Below are positions 26,595-33,769 of a stretch of DNA of 64,000 nt, in pieces (the first letter of the stretch is position 1; every line of letters starts with the position of its first letter). Location: contig NZ_KB905370.1 of assembly GCF_000378985.1 (NCBI RefSeq), positions 3,248,604 to 3,312,603 of the forward strand, in the 5' to 3' direction. The notes beneath the pieces were generated by a model, which saw only the letters and a program-made list of their open reading frames with translations, ran no database searches and was not told the origin of the DNA. This DNA is from Ensifer sp. BR816 (GTDB lineage Bacteria; Pseudomonadota; Alphaproteobacteria; Rhizobiales; Rhizobiaceae). Made by a program: the position numbers and the translations under genes.

Positions 26595-28682
26595 TCACGC
26601 CCGAGGAGCCAGAGGGACGAAAGCGGCGACGCTCTGCGCAGGGATCGTCTCCCGATCCTTGGCGATGTGCGTGACGAAGGCCTCGTCCTCGGCGGTGTTG
26701 AGCGCCCATCGCCAATCCTCGGCGCCGTGTGCGGGCGGCAGCACGACGTCACAGTCGCCGCCGGCATTGAAGACGAGGAATAGCTCTCCCGGCGCCTCGG
26801 CGGTTGAGAGGCGGCAGAGATAGACGCCAAGAATGCGCAATTCGCCATCGCCCCACTCCGCCTCGTCCATCTGGCTGCCATCGGGCTTGTACCAGGCGAT
26901 CTCGATGCGTCCGTGCTCGTCGATGGCGCCTTCGAGAAAGTTTTCCTGGCGCAGCACCGGATGCTCCCGCCGGAAGGCGATCATCTTGCGGCAGAAGTCG
27001 AGGAAGGCGTCGTCTGTCCGGCTCCAGTCGATCCAGCCGATCTCGTTGTCCTGGCAATAGGCATTGTTGTTTCCGCCCTGGCTGTTGCCGAGTTCATCGC
27101 CGCCGAGAACCATCGGAACGCCCTGGCCGAGCATCAGGGTGGCGAGCATGGCGGAGCGGCGGCGCCGCCGTGCCCGGTCGATCGCGGGGTCATCGGTTGG
27201 CCCCTCGGCACCCATATTGTCGGAGTGGTTGTCCGAGTGGCCGTCGCGATTGTCCTCGCCGTTGGCCTCGTTGTGCTTCTCCGCATAGGAAACCGTATCC
27301 ATCAGCGTGAAGCCGTCATGCGCGCTCAAGAGATTGACCGACGTGGTCGCGGCGCGGCCGGAATGGTTGAACTGAACGGGCGAGCCCGCGAGCCGTTCGG
27401 CAAGCACCGGCACAACGCCGCCGTCTCCCTTCCAGAAGCGGCGGACGTCGTCGCGGAAGCGGTCGTTCCACTCGCGGAAGGGTGGCGGAAAGCCGCCGAG
27501 CTGGTAGCCGCCCTCGCCGATATCCCAGGGCTCCGCAATGAGCTTAACGCCGGCGAGGATCGGATCCTGCCTGATCGCGTCGAAAAAACCGCCCTCGCGG
27601 TCGAACTCCATGTATTCGCGCCCCAGCGCGCTCGCCAGGTCGAAGCGGAAACCGTCGATGTGCATGACGCCGACCCAGTAGCGGAGGCTGTCGAGCACCA
27701 TGCGCAGCACCATGGGGTGCGCGACATTCAGTGTATTGCCGGTGCCGGTCATGTCAAATGTGTGTCGGAGCTGCTCCGGCGACTGGCGGTAATAGCTGAG
27801 ATTGTCGAGGCCGCGGAAGCTGAGCGTCGGCCCCTGTTCCGAACCCTCGGCGGTGTGGTTGTAGACGACGTCCATCAAAACCTCGATGCCGGCGGCATGG
27901 AAGCGCTTCACCATCGTCTTGAACTCGGTAATCCTGGTCCCCGTGAGGTAGCGCGCCTGCGGCGCAAAATACCCGAGCGGCTGGTAACCCCAATAGTTTC
28001 TGAGGCTCCGTTCGGCCAGGTACCGGTCGTCGAGGAAATATTGCACCGGCAGGAGCTCGACCGCGGAGACACCGAGCTTCGTCAGATGATCAATGATCGG
28101 ATCGCTGGCCATGCCGAGAAAGGTGCCGCGCAACTCGTCCGGCACGCCCGGATGCGTCATGGTCATGCCGCGAAGGTGGGTCTCGTAGATGATCGTCTCC
28201 GTCCAGGGCCGGCGGATCGCCTCCTCGCCGTCCCAGTCGAAGGTCGGATCCTGAACGACGCCCTTGACCATGAGGGGTCCGCTATCGCGCTCGTCAAAGG
28301 AGAGGTCGCCCTCCGGGCTGCCGATGGTGTAGCCGAACAGCGCGTCGTCCCAGGCGAACTGCCCAGCCACCTGTTTCGCATAGGGATCGAGCAGCAGCTT
28401 GTTCGGGTTGAAACGATGTCCGTTGTGCGGGTCATAGGGCCCGTAGGCGCGGTAACCGTAGAGCGTGCCTGGACCAAGCCCCTCGATATATCCGGACCAG
28501 ATATCGCCTTCCCGTTTCGGCAGGGGAAGGCGGGCCGTCTCCTTGCTGCCATCCTCGGAAAAGAGACAGAGCTCGATGGTCTCGGCATGGGCGGAAAACA
28601 CCGCGAAATGCGTGCCCTGGCCGGTATATTCGGCGCCGAGTTCCGGCTTCAGGAAATCCAGTTCGGAGAAAGCCACATTCAT
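26595..28682 (-). CDS. glgX: Glycogen debranching enzyme (isoamylase type)
   Basis: 695 residues. N-terminal CBM48 (about residues 10-110), then a GH13 domain with MDVVYNHTAEGS, DGFRFDLASALGR (nucleophile Asp), LIAEPWDIGEGG (acid/base Glu) and LLSAHDGFTL. It removes alpha-1,6 branches of glycogen. ATG 28682 is chosen because upstream codons fall under a stress-type promoter (28726-28751) and the family begins at about this point. It is divergent from treZ. In the TreX-TreY-TreZ route debranching feeds trehalose synthesis, but no treY is in the window. Confidence 0.93.
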   Translation of the reverse strand: MNVAFSELDFLKPELGAEYTGQGTHFAVFSAHAETIELCLFSEDGSKETARLPLPKREGDIWSGYIEGLGPGTLYGYRAYGPYDPHNGHRFNPNKLLLDPYAKQVAGQFAWDDALFGYTIGSPEGDLSFDERDSGPLMVKGVVQDPTFDWDGEEAIRRPWTETIIYETHLRGMTMTHPGVPDELRGTFLGMASDPIIDHLTKLGVSAVELLPVQYFLDDRYLAERSLRNYWGYQPLGYFAPQARYLTGTRITEFKTMVKRFHAAGIEVLMDVVYNHTAEGSEQGPTLSFRGLDNLSYYRQSPEQLRHTFDMTGTGNTLNVAHPMVLRMVLDSLRYWVGVMHIDGFRFDLASALGREYMEFDREGGFFDAIRQDPILAGVKLIAEPWDIGEGGYQLGGFPPPFREWNDRFRDDVRRFWKGDGGVVPVLAERLAGSPVQFNHSGRAATTSVNLLSAHDGFTLMDTVSYAEKHNEANGEDNRDGHSDNHSDNMGAEGPTDDPAIDRARRRRRSAMLATLMLGQGVPMVLGGDELGNSQGGNNNAYCQDNEIGWIDWSRTDDAFLDFCRKMIAFRREHPVLRQENFLEGAIDEHGRIEIAWYKPDGSQMDEAEWGDGELRILGVYLCRLSTAEAPGELFLVFNAGGDCDVVLPPAHGAEDWRWALNTAEDEAFVTHIAKDRETIPAQSVAAFVPLAPRA

Positions 28683-28725
28683 TCGTGTCGTCGCGCCCCC
28701 TGCAGCGTCGTGGAAGTGAGGGGGC

Positions 28726-28751
28726 AACGCCGACGGGTGGAAATTTGTTCC
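28726..28751 (-). promoter_or_regulatory. RpoE2/EcfG-type promoter, glgX
   Basis: Minus-strand GGAAC (28751-28747), 18 bases, GTT (28728-28726). It ends 44 bases before the glgX ATG and lies back to back with the treZ promoter. Confidence 0.72.
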
Positions 28752-28780
28752 GGCGACCGGCCCCACGCCGAAGGTGCGGC

Positions 28781-28806
28781 GGAACTTTCGGCGTGTCCCG
28801 GCAGTT
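28781..28806 (+). promoter_or_regulatory. RpoE2/EcfG-type promoter, treZ
   Basis: GGAAC (28781-28785), 18 bases, GTT (28804-28806), ending 40 bases before the treZ ATG. Together with 28726-28751 it forms a divergent stress promoter pair. Confidence 0.72.
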
Positions 28807-28845
28807 TTCATCTCTTGCCGATCTGATAGCAGCAAGGAAAAACGA

Positions 28846-30615
28846 ATGCCCAACCATGTCCGGAAGACTTGGGGCGCCGTCCTCACGTCTGGCGATGTCG
28901 CGCACTTTCGCCTATGGGCGCCCGACGAGCCTGCCGTTCGCCTCGTTCTCGATGGTGCCCCGCACCCGATGCGGGCGCTCGAGGGCGGCTGGTTCGAAGT
29001 CTCGGCGCGGGCGCGAGCGGGAGACCGATATTGGTTCGAGCTTTCCGACGGGACGCGCGTCGCCGATGCCGCCTCCTGCGCCCAGGCGGAGGGGGCCAGC
29101 GGCCCGTCGGTGCTCGTCGATCAGTCGGTCTACGAGTGGCGGGCCGCCTCCTGGCGCGGTCGCCCGTGGGAAGAGGCGATCATCTCGGAGCTGCATGTCG
29201 GCTGCTTTACGCCGGAAGGCACGTTTCGCGCGGCGGCCAGGCGGCTGCCGGATCTCGCCGAAGCCGGGATCACCGCGATCGAGATCATGCCGGTCGTCGA
29301 GTTTCCGGGGGTGCGCGGCTGGGGCTATGACGGCGTGCTGCCCTACGCGCCACACCATGCCTATGGAACGCCGGACGACCTCAAGGCGCTGGTCGATGCG
29401 GCGCACGGGCTCGATATGATGGTCTTGCTCGACGTCGTCTATAATCACTTCGGACCACTGCACAATGACCTAGGCCGCTACGCCGGCCGCTTCTTCAACA
29501 GCGATCGACCGACGCCATGGGGGGCCTCGATAGCCTTCGAGGAGCCCGCGGTGCGACGCTTTTTCATCGAGAATGCACTCTATTGGCTCGGTGACTACCG
29601 CTTCGACGGGCTGCGCCTCGATGCGACGGACCAGATACGCGACACCAGCGAGCCGCATTTTCTTGCCGCGCTGGCGCGCGAGGTACGCGAGACATTTACC
29701 GATCGAAGCGTCCATCTGGTGATCGAGGATGCCGCCCATCGCCGCACTCTGCTGCGGCGCGACGCCGACGGGGCGGTCGCGTTCTTCACCGCCGGATGGA
29801 ACGACGATGTTCACCACGCCCACCATGTAATGACGACAGGCGAAGCAAAGGGCCACTATCGGCCTTTCGCCAAGAACCCCTGGAAGGCATTGCACGAAGC
29901 GATGACCGACGGCTTCGCTTCGTTTGAGACGTCCAAAGGAGTGCCCGCTCATCAGGCAGCTGTGCCACCGCAGGCGCGGGTGAGCTACCTTCAAAACCAC
30001 GATCAGATCGGAAACCGGGCCTTTGGCGAGCGCCTCGTTTCGCTTGTCGGCAGTGAACAGCTACACGTGATGACCGCAATGCTGATGCTCTCGCCGCAGA
30101 TTCCCCTGCTCTTCATGGGCGAGGAATATGCGGAAGACCAGCCATTCCTGTTCTTCGCCGATTATCAGGGCGAACTCGGCGAGGCCGTTCGTTGCGGGCG
30201 GCAAGGCGAGGCCGAGAATTTCGGCGGCATGCCGCACGGCAAGACGGCCGATGATCTTCCCGATCCGCTCGATCCTCGCACCTTCGCCGATTCCAAGCTT
30301 CGCTGGGAACGCGCGGAGAGCCCGGCGGGCAGGCTCCATCTCGCCTTCATGCGTCAACTCGCCGATATCCGGCAACGGCACATCGTACCGCTCCTCTCGG
30401 ATTGCGGTCTCCCGAGCTTTGAGGTCCATCCGGCCGGTGACGGCATTGTCGCCATCGACTGGTCGTTCGCAGGGCCCGTTCTCGAGCTCCGGGCCAATCT
30501 CCTGGCAGAGAGGCGATCCGTTCCGCCGATCCGCGGCGAACCCATTTATGGTGGCGAAAACCTGGAAGGCTCCGAATTGCCGGGGCCGGGTTTCGTTGCT
30601 GCCGTCAGGCGTTGA
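28846..30615 (+). CDS. treZ: Maltooligosyltrehalose trehalohydrolase
   Basis: 589 residues. N-terminal E-set/CBM48-like domain (FRLWAPDEPAVRLVLDG), then GH13 with LDVVYNHFGP, DGLRLDATDQI (nucleophile Asp), LVIEDAAHRR (acid/base Glu) and SYLQNHDQIGN. It releases trehalose from maltooligosyltrehalose made by TreY. ATG 28846 follows AAGGAAA. The partner treY is not in the window. The divergent glgX and the stress promoters point to trehalose made from glycogen under desiccation, osmotic or stationary stress. Confidence 0.94.
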   Translation: MPNHVRKTWGAVLTSGDVAHFRLWAPDEPAVRLVLDGAPHPMRALEGGWFEVSARARAGDRYWFELSDGTRVADAASCAQAEGASGPSVLVDQSVYEWRAASWRGRPWEEAIISELHVGCFTPEGTFRAAARRLPDLAEAGITAIEIMPVVEFPGVRGWGYDGVLPYAPHHAYGTPDDLKALVDAAHGLDMMVLLDVVYNHFGPLHNDLGRYAGRFFNSDRPTPWGASIAFEEPAVRRFFIENALYWLGDYRFDGLRLDATDQIRDTSEPHFLAALAREVRETFTDRSVHLVIEDAAHRRTLLRRDADGAVAFFTAGWNDDVHHAHHVMTTGEAKGHYRPFAKNPWKALHEAMTDGFASFETSKGVPAHQAAVPPQARVSYLQNHDQIGNRAFGERLVSLVGSEQLHVMTAMLMLSPQIPLLFMGEEYAEDQPFLFFADYQGELGEAVRCGRQGEAENFGGMPHGKTADDLPDPLDPRTFADSKLRWERAESPAGRLHLAFMRQLADIRQRHIVPLLSDCGLPSFEVHPAGDGIVAIDWSFAGPVLELRANLLAERRSVPPIRGEPIYGGENLEGSELPGPGFVAAVRR

Positions 30616-30630
30616 GCCAGGTTGGTGATC

Positions 30631-30655
30631 GGAACATGGCAGCGGCCCGGTAGTT
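30631..30655 (+). promoter_or_regulatory. RpoE2/EcfG-type promoter, udgX
   Basis: GGAAC (30631-30635), 17 bases, GTT (30653-30655), directly after treZ and 49 bases before ATG 30704. It also makes the possible TTG start at 30662 unlikely, as that would sit on the transcript start. Confidence 0.68.
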
Positions 30656-30703
30656 TGGTCCTTGAGACGATTGATATGGATCGAGGCTTCCGCCTTTCGA
30701 CAC

Positions 30704-31345
30704 ATGCCGCGTGAACCCGTCAAAATGGGCCCGGCCCTCTCCGGCGAGCATGCCGAGGCAAACTCCATCGCGGCGCTGCGCAAACAGGCCGAGGGCTGCG
30801 AACGCTGCGACCTCTACAAACACGCCACGCAGCTCGTGTTCGGCGAAGGACCGGGCGAGGCGCGCGTCGTCCTGGTCGGCGAACAGCCTGGCGATCGCGA
30901 GGATCTGGCGGGTCGTCCCTTCGTCGGTCCAGCCGGGCGAATTCTCGACGAATGCCTGCACGAGGCGGGTATCGATCGCTCGAGCTGCTATCTCACCAAT
31001 GCGGTCAAGCATTTCAAATTCGAAGAGCGCGGCAAGCGCCGGCTGCATTCGCGGCCAAACGCCGGCGAGATCGAGCGTTGTTCCTGGTGGCTCGGCGCAG
31101 AGCTCGAGGAGCTACACCCCAAGGTCGTCGTGGCGCTCGGCGCAACGGCACTTGCTTCGCTGCTCGGACGCCGCGCCGGCGTGCTGAAAAACCGCGGCGA
31201 CCTGATCACCACGCCCGCCGGCTATCCTGTCCTCGTTACGATCCATCCCTCCTATCTCCTGAGAATCCGGAACAGAGTGGACGCCGCGGCGGAACGCGGA
31301 CGCTTCGTCAAGGATCTCGCCAAGATCGCGGCCCAGGTCGAGTAG
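30704..31345 (+). CDS. UdgX-type uracil-DNA-binding protein/glycosylase
   Basis: 213 residues of the uracil-DNA glycosylase superfamily. GEQPGDRED (residues 59-67) and KRRLH (residues 111-115) are the UdgX hallmarks: in UdgX the His of the KRRIH loop traps uracil-DNA covalently. Iron-sulfur cysteines are likely at 32, 35 and 126, plus one further. Ordinary family-4 enzymes lack the KRRxH loop. The start is uncertain (ATG 30704 or 30725). A stress-type promoter lies just upstream, and other DNA-repair genes follow within 5 kb. Confidence 0.88.
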   Translation: MPREPVKMGPALSGEHAEANSIAALRKQAEGCERCDLYKHATQLVFGEGPGEARVVLVGEQPGDREDLAGRPFVGPAGRILDECLHEAGIDRSSCYLTNAVKHFKFEERGKRRLHSRPNAGEIERCSWWLGAELEELHPKVVVALGATALASLLGRRAGVLKNRGDLITTPAGYPVLVTIHPSYLLRIRNRVDAAAERGRFVKDLAKIAAQVE

Positions 31346-31349
31346 AGGC

Positions 31350-32072
31350 TCACGCCTGACGATCGAGCTCGGGATAATGTCGGAAAACGCAGGATTCGTT
31401 GAAGGGCAAGCGCCGATCGGAGGCTAGGTAGCTGCGAATGCGCGGGCGCGCCGCTACCGCATCGTGCAGCGCAATGAGCGTCGGGACCTGATCCTCGCAG
31501 GCACCCATGGCGTTTGGAAACGCATAGCGCAGCCCCTCGACCAGCTGAAACAGTGAAAGATCGACATAGCTCAGTTGCCCGCCGACACTGTGCTCCCGGC
31601 CCTCGGGATTTTCCGTGAGAACACGCTCGAAATGGCCGAGATATTTCGGCAGGCGCTCCGACAGAAAGTTCGCGGTGCGCTTTTCCGCTTCGAGCCGCTG
31701 CTCCTCGTAATAGAGTGACACGCCGATCGGGTGGTGCGTGTCGTGTACCTCTGCGACGCAATCGGTGATCGTCAGTTGCAGACCGTTGGCAACGTAGCGG
31801 AGATCCTCTTCCTCCGGCGCCAACCCCAATCTCGGGCCGAGATAGAACAGGATATTGGCAACGTGGGAAATCACCAGTTCGCCATCGACCAGAAACGGCG
31901 GCGCGAAGGGTACGGTTGCCTCGCCGGCGTCCTTCATCATCCTTAGCATCGCGTCGGTGCCGCCTGGCTGGCGCGCGACGTCGAGATAGTCGACCCCCGC
32001 CTCCTCGAAAGCGAGACGCACAAATTCGCCGCGGCCGGGGATACCGTCCCAGTAGTAGAGCTTGAACGCCAT
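31350..32072 (-). CDS. Glutathione S-transferase family protein
   Basis: 240 residues. N-terminal thioredoxin-like domain (LYYWDGIPGRGEFVRLAFEE, then VPFAPPFLVDGELVISHV), followed by an all-helical GST C-terminal domain from about residue 95 (LSYVDLSLFQLVEGL). It probably conjugates glutathione to electrophiles or peroxides in the cytoplasm. It lies downstream of, and close to, the DUF3175 and 71-residue genes, perhaps in one stress transcript driven from 32652-32676. Confidence 0.87.
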   Translation of the reverse strand: MAFKLYYWDGIPGRGEFVRLAFEEAGVDYLDVARQPGGTDAMLRMMKDAGEATVPFAPPFLVDGELVISHVANILFYLGPRLGLAPEEEDLRYVANGLQLTITDCVAEVHDTHHPIGVSLYYEEQRLEAEKRTANFLSERLPKYLGHFERVLTENPEGREHSVGGQLSYVDLSLFQLVEGLRYAFPNAMGACEDQVPTLIALHDAVAARPRIRSYLASDRRLPFNESCVFRHYPELDRQA

Positions 32073-32091
32073 GAGATGCCCTCGTTTGCAG

Positions 32092-32390
32092 TTACCCTGC
32101 GGGCGTGCGCCCGAAATCCCTTCTGAGCTCGTCTTTCGCCTTTTCCAGCACGTGCTTCTGTTCCCGGCTCAATCCCGATCCTGCCCGTTGATGTAGAAGG
32201 TCAGCATGGACATGGCGGACCGGTACGCGCTCGACTTGCGCCGGTCGCTCGCTTCTGCAGATCGTTTCAGGGAGCTTGCAATCTGATGGGGATCCTTAGA
32301 CGCAAAAATCCCCGCTTCGATGTCCAGCGCGTTGCTGTGCGCCGTCACCCCTTGCGACCATTTCGTCTTCTTTTTAATGCTCTTGCCCAT
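32092..32390 (-). pseudogene. DUF3175 gene with a frameshift near its end
   Basis: From ATG 32390 the frame encodes a DUF3175-type protein (SNALDIEAGIFASKDPHQIA, SSLKRSAEASDRRK, SAMSMLTFYING) and stops at 32169 as INGQDRD. One frame over, the sequence continues without a break as LSREQKHVLEKAKDELRRDF, which is the expected C-terminal helix of this family, and stops at 32092. A single-base slip near 32175 would explain it. It could be a true mutation, a tolerated shortening (the shorter 73-residue product may still be made) or a sequencing error. The operon context is the 71-residue gene 17 bases upstream and the GST gene downstream. Confidence 0.6.
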
Positions 32391-32407
32391 CGAGCCTTAT
32401 GGGCATT

Positions 32408-32623
32408 TCAGCGCAACCAGACGGGCAACTCGGAAGCCTGCCGGAATTCGCGTGCCCGGTCCTTCCAGCCGAGCTTTTCCCAGGCGAACTGCTGGGCGGC
32501 GACCCTCGCCGTTTCCTTCGTGGGATAGATATCCGGCAATACATAGTCCTTGTCGCCGCAGCAGAGCAGTGCCCTGCCGCTCATCAGATCGAAATGCAGC
32601 TCCAGGCATACTTCGTCCTGCAT
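32408..32623 (-). CDS. Small conserved-looking cytoplasmic protein (71 residues)
   Basis: 71 residues without a recognised domain: an N-terminal beta-strand pattern (MQDEVCLELHFDLMSGRALL), CCGDKDYVLPDIYPT, then an amphipathic helix rich in A, E and W. ATG 32623 is chosen for GGGAGGG six bases upstream; ATG 32641 has none. A stress-type promoter (32652-32676) lies 29 bases before the start. First gene of a likely operon with DUF3175 and GST. Confidence 0.65.
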   Translation of the reverse strand: MQDEVCLELHFDLMSGRALLCCGDKDYVLPDIYPTKETARVAAQQFAWEKLGWKDRAREFRQASELPVWLR

Positions 32624-32651
32624 GAAATCCCTCCCGGACATGATCGATTAA

Positions 32652-32676
32652 AACGGTCCTTGGGAGAGGAAGTTCC
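32652..32676 (-). promoter_or_regulatory. RpoE2/EcfG-type promoter, 71-residue gene
   Basis: Minus-strand GGAAC (32676-32672), 17 bases, GTT (32654-32652), 29 bases before ATG 32623. It diverges from the similar site at 32737. Confidence 0.7.
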
Positions 32677-32736
32677 AACCGCCGCGACGAGGTCCCGAAA
32701 AATCCGCATCCTTCGCCGTCTGGCGTCACGTGCCCG

Positions 32737-32761
32737 GGAACATCGGCGCCTGCCCGGAGTT
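32737..32761 (+). promoter_or_regulatory. RpoE2/EcfG-type promoter, 109-residue gene
   Basis: GGAAC (32737-32741), 17 bases, GTT (32759-32761), 25 bases before ATG 32786. Confidence 0.7.
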
Positions 32762-32785
32762 AAGTGCGCTTACGGGAGGCGAACC

Positions 32786-33115
32786 ATGAACAAGTATGGA
32801 AAAACCCGTTCATCGTCGAGTGCCGCACGCCCGCTCGATCCGCCGGGCGTCGACGAGCCCGTCGATGCGCGGAAACGCCAGACGGCAAGATCGCAGGCGT
32901 CGATCCGGCAACAAATCATTGAAATACGCGAGCGCATCGGCGGGCTCGAAGCCGAAATCGACGCGATCGCGACCGAGGCACACACTGCCATAGGTACATT
33001 GCCCGGTGCCGACCGGATTGAAACGGCAAAGGATGTGGTGGCCGAGAAGCGCGACGAGATTCAGAAGCTGAAGTCGCGTCTGGAGGATATCGAGAGGCTC
33101 GTTGCGACCGAGTAG
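32786..33115 (+). CDS. Small coiled-coil protein
   Basis: 109 residues. A polar, disordered N-terminus (KTRSSSSAARPLDPPG) is followed by about 75 residues of heptad-like sequence (IRQQIIEIRERIGGLEAEID, then AKDVVAEKRDEIQKLKSRLE), so a coiled coil is likely. GGGAGG lies six bases before ATG 32786. I recognise no family. The divergent stress promoters at 32652 and 32737 place it in the general-stress set. Confidence 0.68.
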   Translation: MNKYGKTRSSSSAARPLDPPGVDEPVDARKRQTARSQASIRQQIIEIRERIGGLEAEIDAIATEAHTAIGTLPGADRIETAKDVVAEKRDEIQKLKSRLEDIERLVATE

Positions 33116-33224
33116 CCGCTCCGGCTGAACCGTCGCCGTTGCAGACGGCCATTAAAAGACTGTCATCCACACGCCGCGCCAGAAGAGCGAAGTCGGGCCG
33201 TCGAGGTCTTCGTGCTCGTCAACT

Positions 33225-33335
33225 CTATAGCGCAGTCGGTACTCCGCCGGCCGCGCCCCCGGCCTCCGGCAGCAATGGACGTCTCTTCTTGTCCTCCTCC
33301 TCCGCGGCAACCGGGTTTGTGATTGTAACCATCAT
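33225..33335 (-). CDS. Stress-promoter-driven microprotein (36 residues)
   Basis: A 36-residue frame (ATG 33335, or ATG 33332) reading MMVTITNPVAAEEEDKKRRP and ending in a G/A/P-rich tail. GGAGG at 33345-33341 is the ribosome site. A full RpoE2-type promoter (33360-33384) lies 25 bases upstream, the same spacing seen for neighbouring stress genes. These two signals, rather than the sequence itself, are the evidence for a gene. Function unknown. The region 33116-33224 between it and the 109-residue gene shows nothing else. Confidence 0.5.
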   Translation of the reverse strand: MMVTITNPVAAEEEDKKRRPLLPEAGGAAGGVPTAL

Positions 33336-33359
33336 CAAATCCTCCGGTGGTCCAACGGG

Positions 33360-33384
33360 AACCACCGGGCAAGGAAAGCGTTCC
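33360..33384 (-). promoter_or_regulatory. RpoE2/EcfG-type promoter, 36-residue microprotein
   Basis: Minus-strand GGAAC (33384-33380), 17 bases, GTT (33362-33360), 25 bases before ATG 33335. Confidence 0.65.
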
Positions 33385-33402
33385 AGTGAACGCTCCGCGA
33401 AC

Positions 33403-33666
33403 TCAGTCGCGATCGATGAACTTGAAGAATCGACTGACTTTCCCGTCTTCGGTCCGGTCCTGGTAGAGGAAGGTGAGCTTGTTCTCGTCAAAAATCTCGA
33501 AGAACTGCTCCCAGGGGATTGCCTCCAGCCTTTCCTCGGGCTTGCCGAAGTCGATGCGCAGCAATCCGCCATCGGATGCGCCCCTGACGCGAGCCGGGTG
33601 GCCGTCGCGTCCCTCTGCCCATTTGCGGATTATGTCGTGGTTGGTCGTGGTCTTGGAAGCGCTCAC
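33403..33666 (-). CDS. Small protein of unknown function (87 residues)
   Basis: 87 residues starting at GTG 33666 with GGAGGAGG upstream. The sequence begins TTTNHDIIRKWAEGRDGHPA and continues with LLRIDFGKPE, IPWEQFFEIFDENKLTFLYQ and SRFFKFIDRD, a compact mixed alpha/beta pattern that looks conserved. Homologues are sometimes labelled as branching-enzyme-related, but no enzymatic motif is present. A weaker stress-type promoter may lie at 33741-33765. Confidence 0.68.
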   Translation of the reverse strand: MSASKTTTNHDIIRKWAEGRDGHPARVRGASDGGLLRIDFGKPEERLEAIPWEQFFEIFDENKLTFLYQDRTEDGKVSRFFKFIDRD

Positions 33667-33740
33667 CGGAACCTCCTCCAGCTTGGTTGTCTTGCGCGGG
33701 CGAGGCCAAGCACCGTCTTCGCCCGGAACTCGCGCACCCT

Positions 33741-33765
33741 AATCGACCGGCTGGATGATTGTTCC
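33741..33765 (-). promoter_or_regulatory. Possible RpoE2/EcfG-type promoter, 87-residue gene
   Basis: Minus-strand GGAAC (33765-33761), 18 bases, TT (33742-33741) preceded by A. It is 75 bases before GTG 33666 and overlaps the region just before the DUF763 stop. Weaker than the others. Confidence 0.35.
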
Positions 33766-33769
33766 TGAA

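Noticed and set aside
26913-28826. A 637-codon open frame on the plus strand opposite glgX
   Set aside because: Antisense shadow; glgX motifs on the minus strand are complete, and its own promoter is visible.
33139-33768. A 209-codon plus-strand frame
   Set aside because: It runs antisense to the 87-residue and 36-residue genes, both of which have ribosome sites; composition is typical of a shadow frame.
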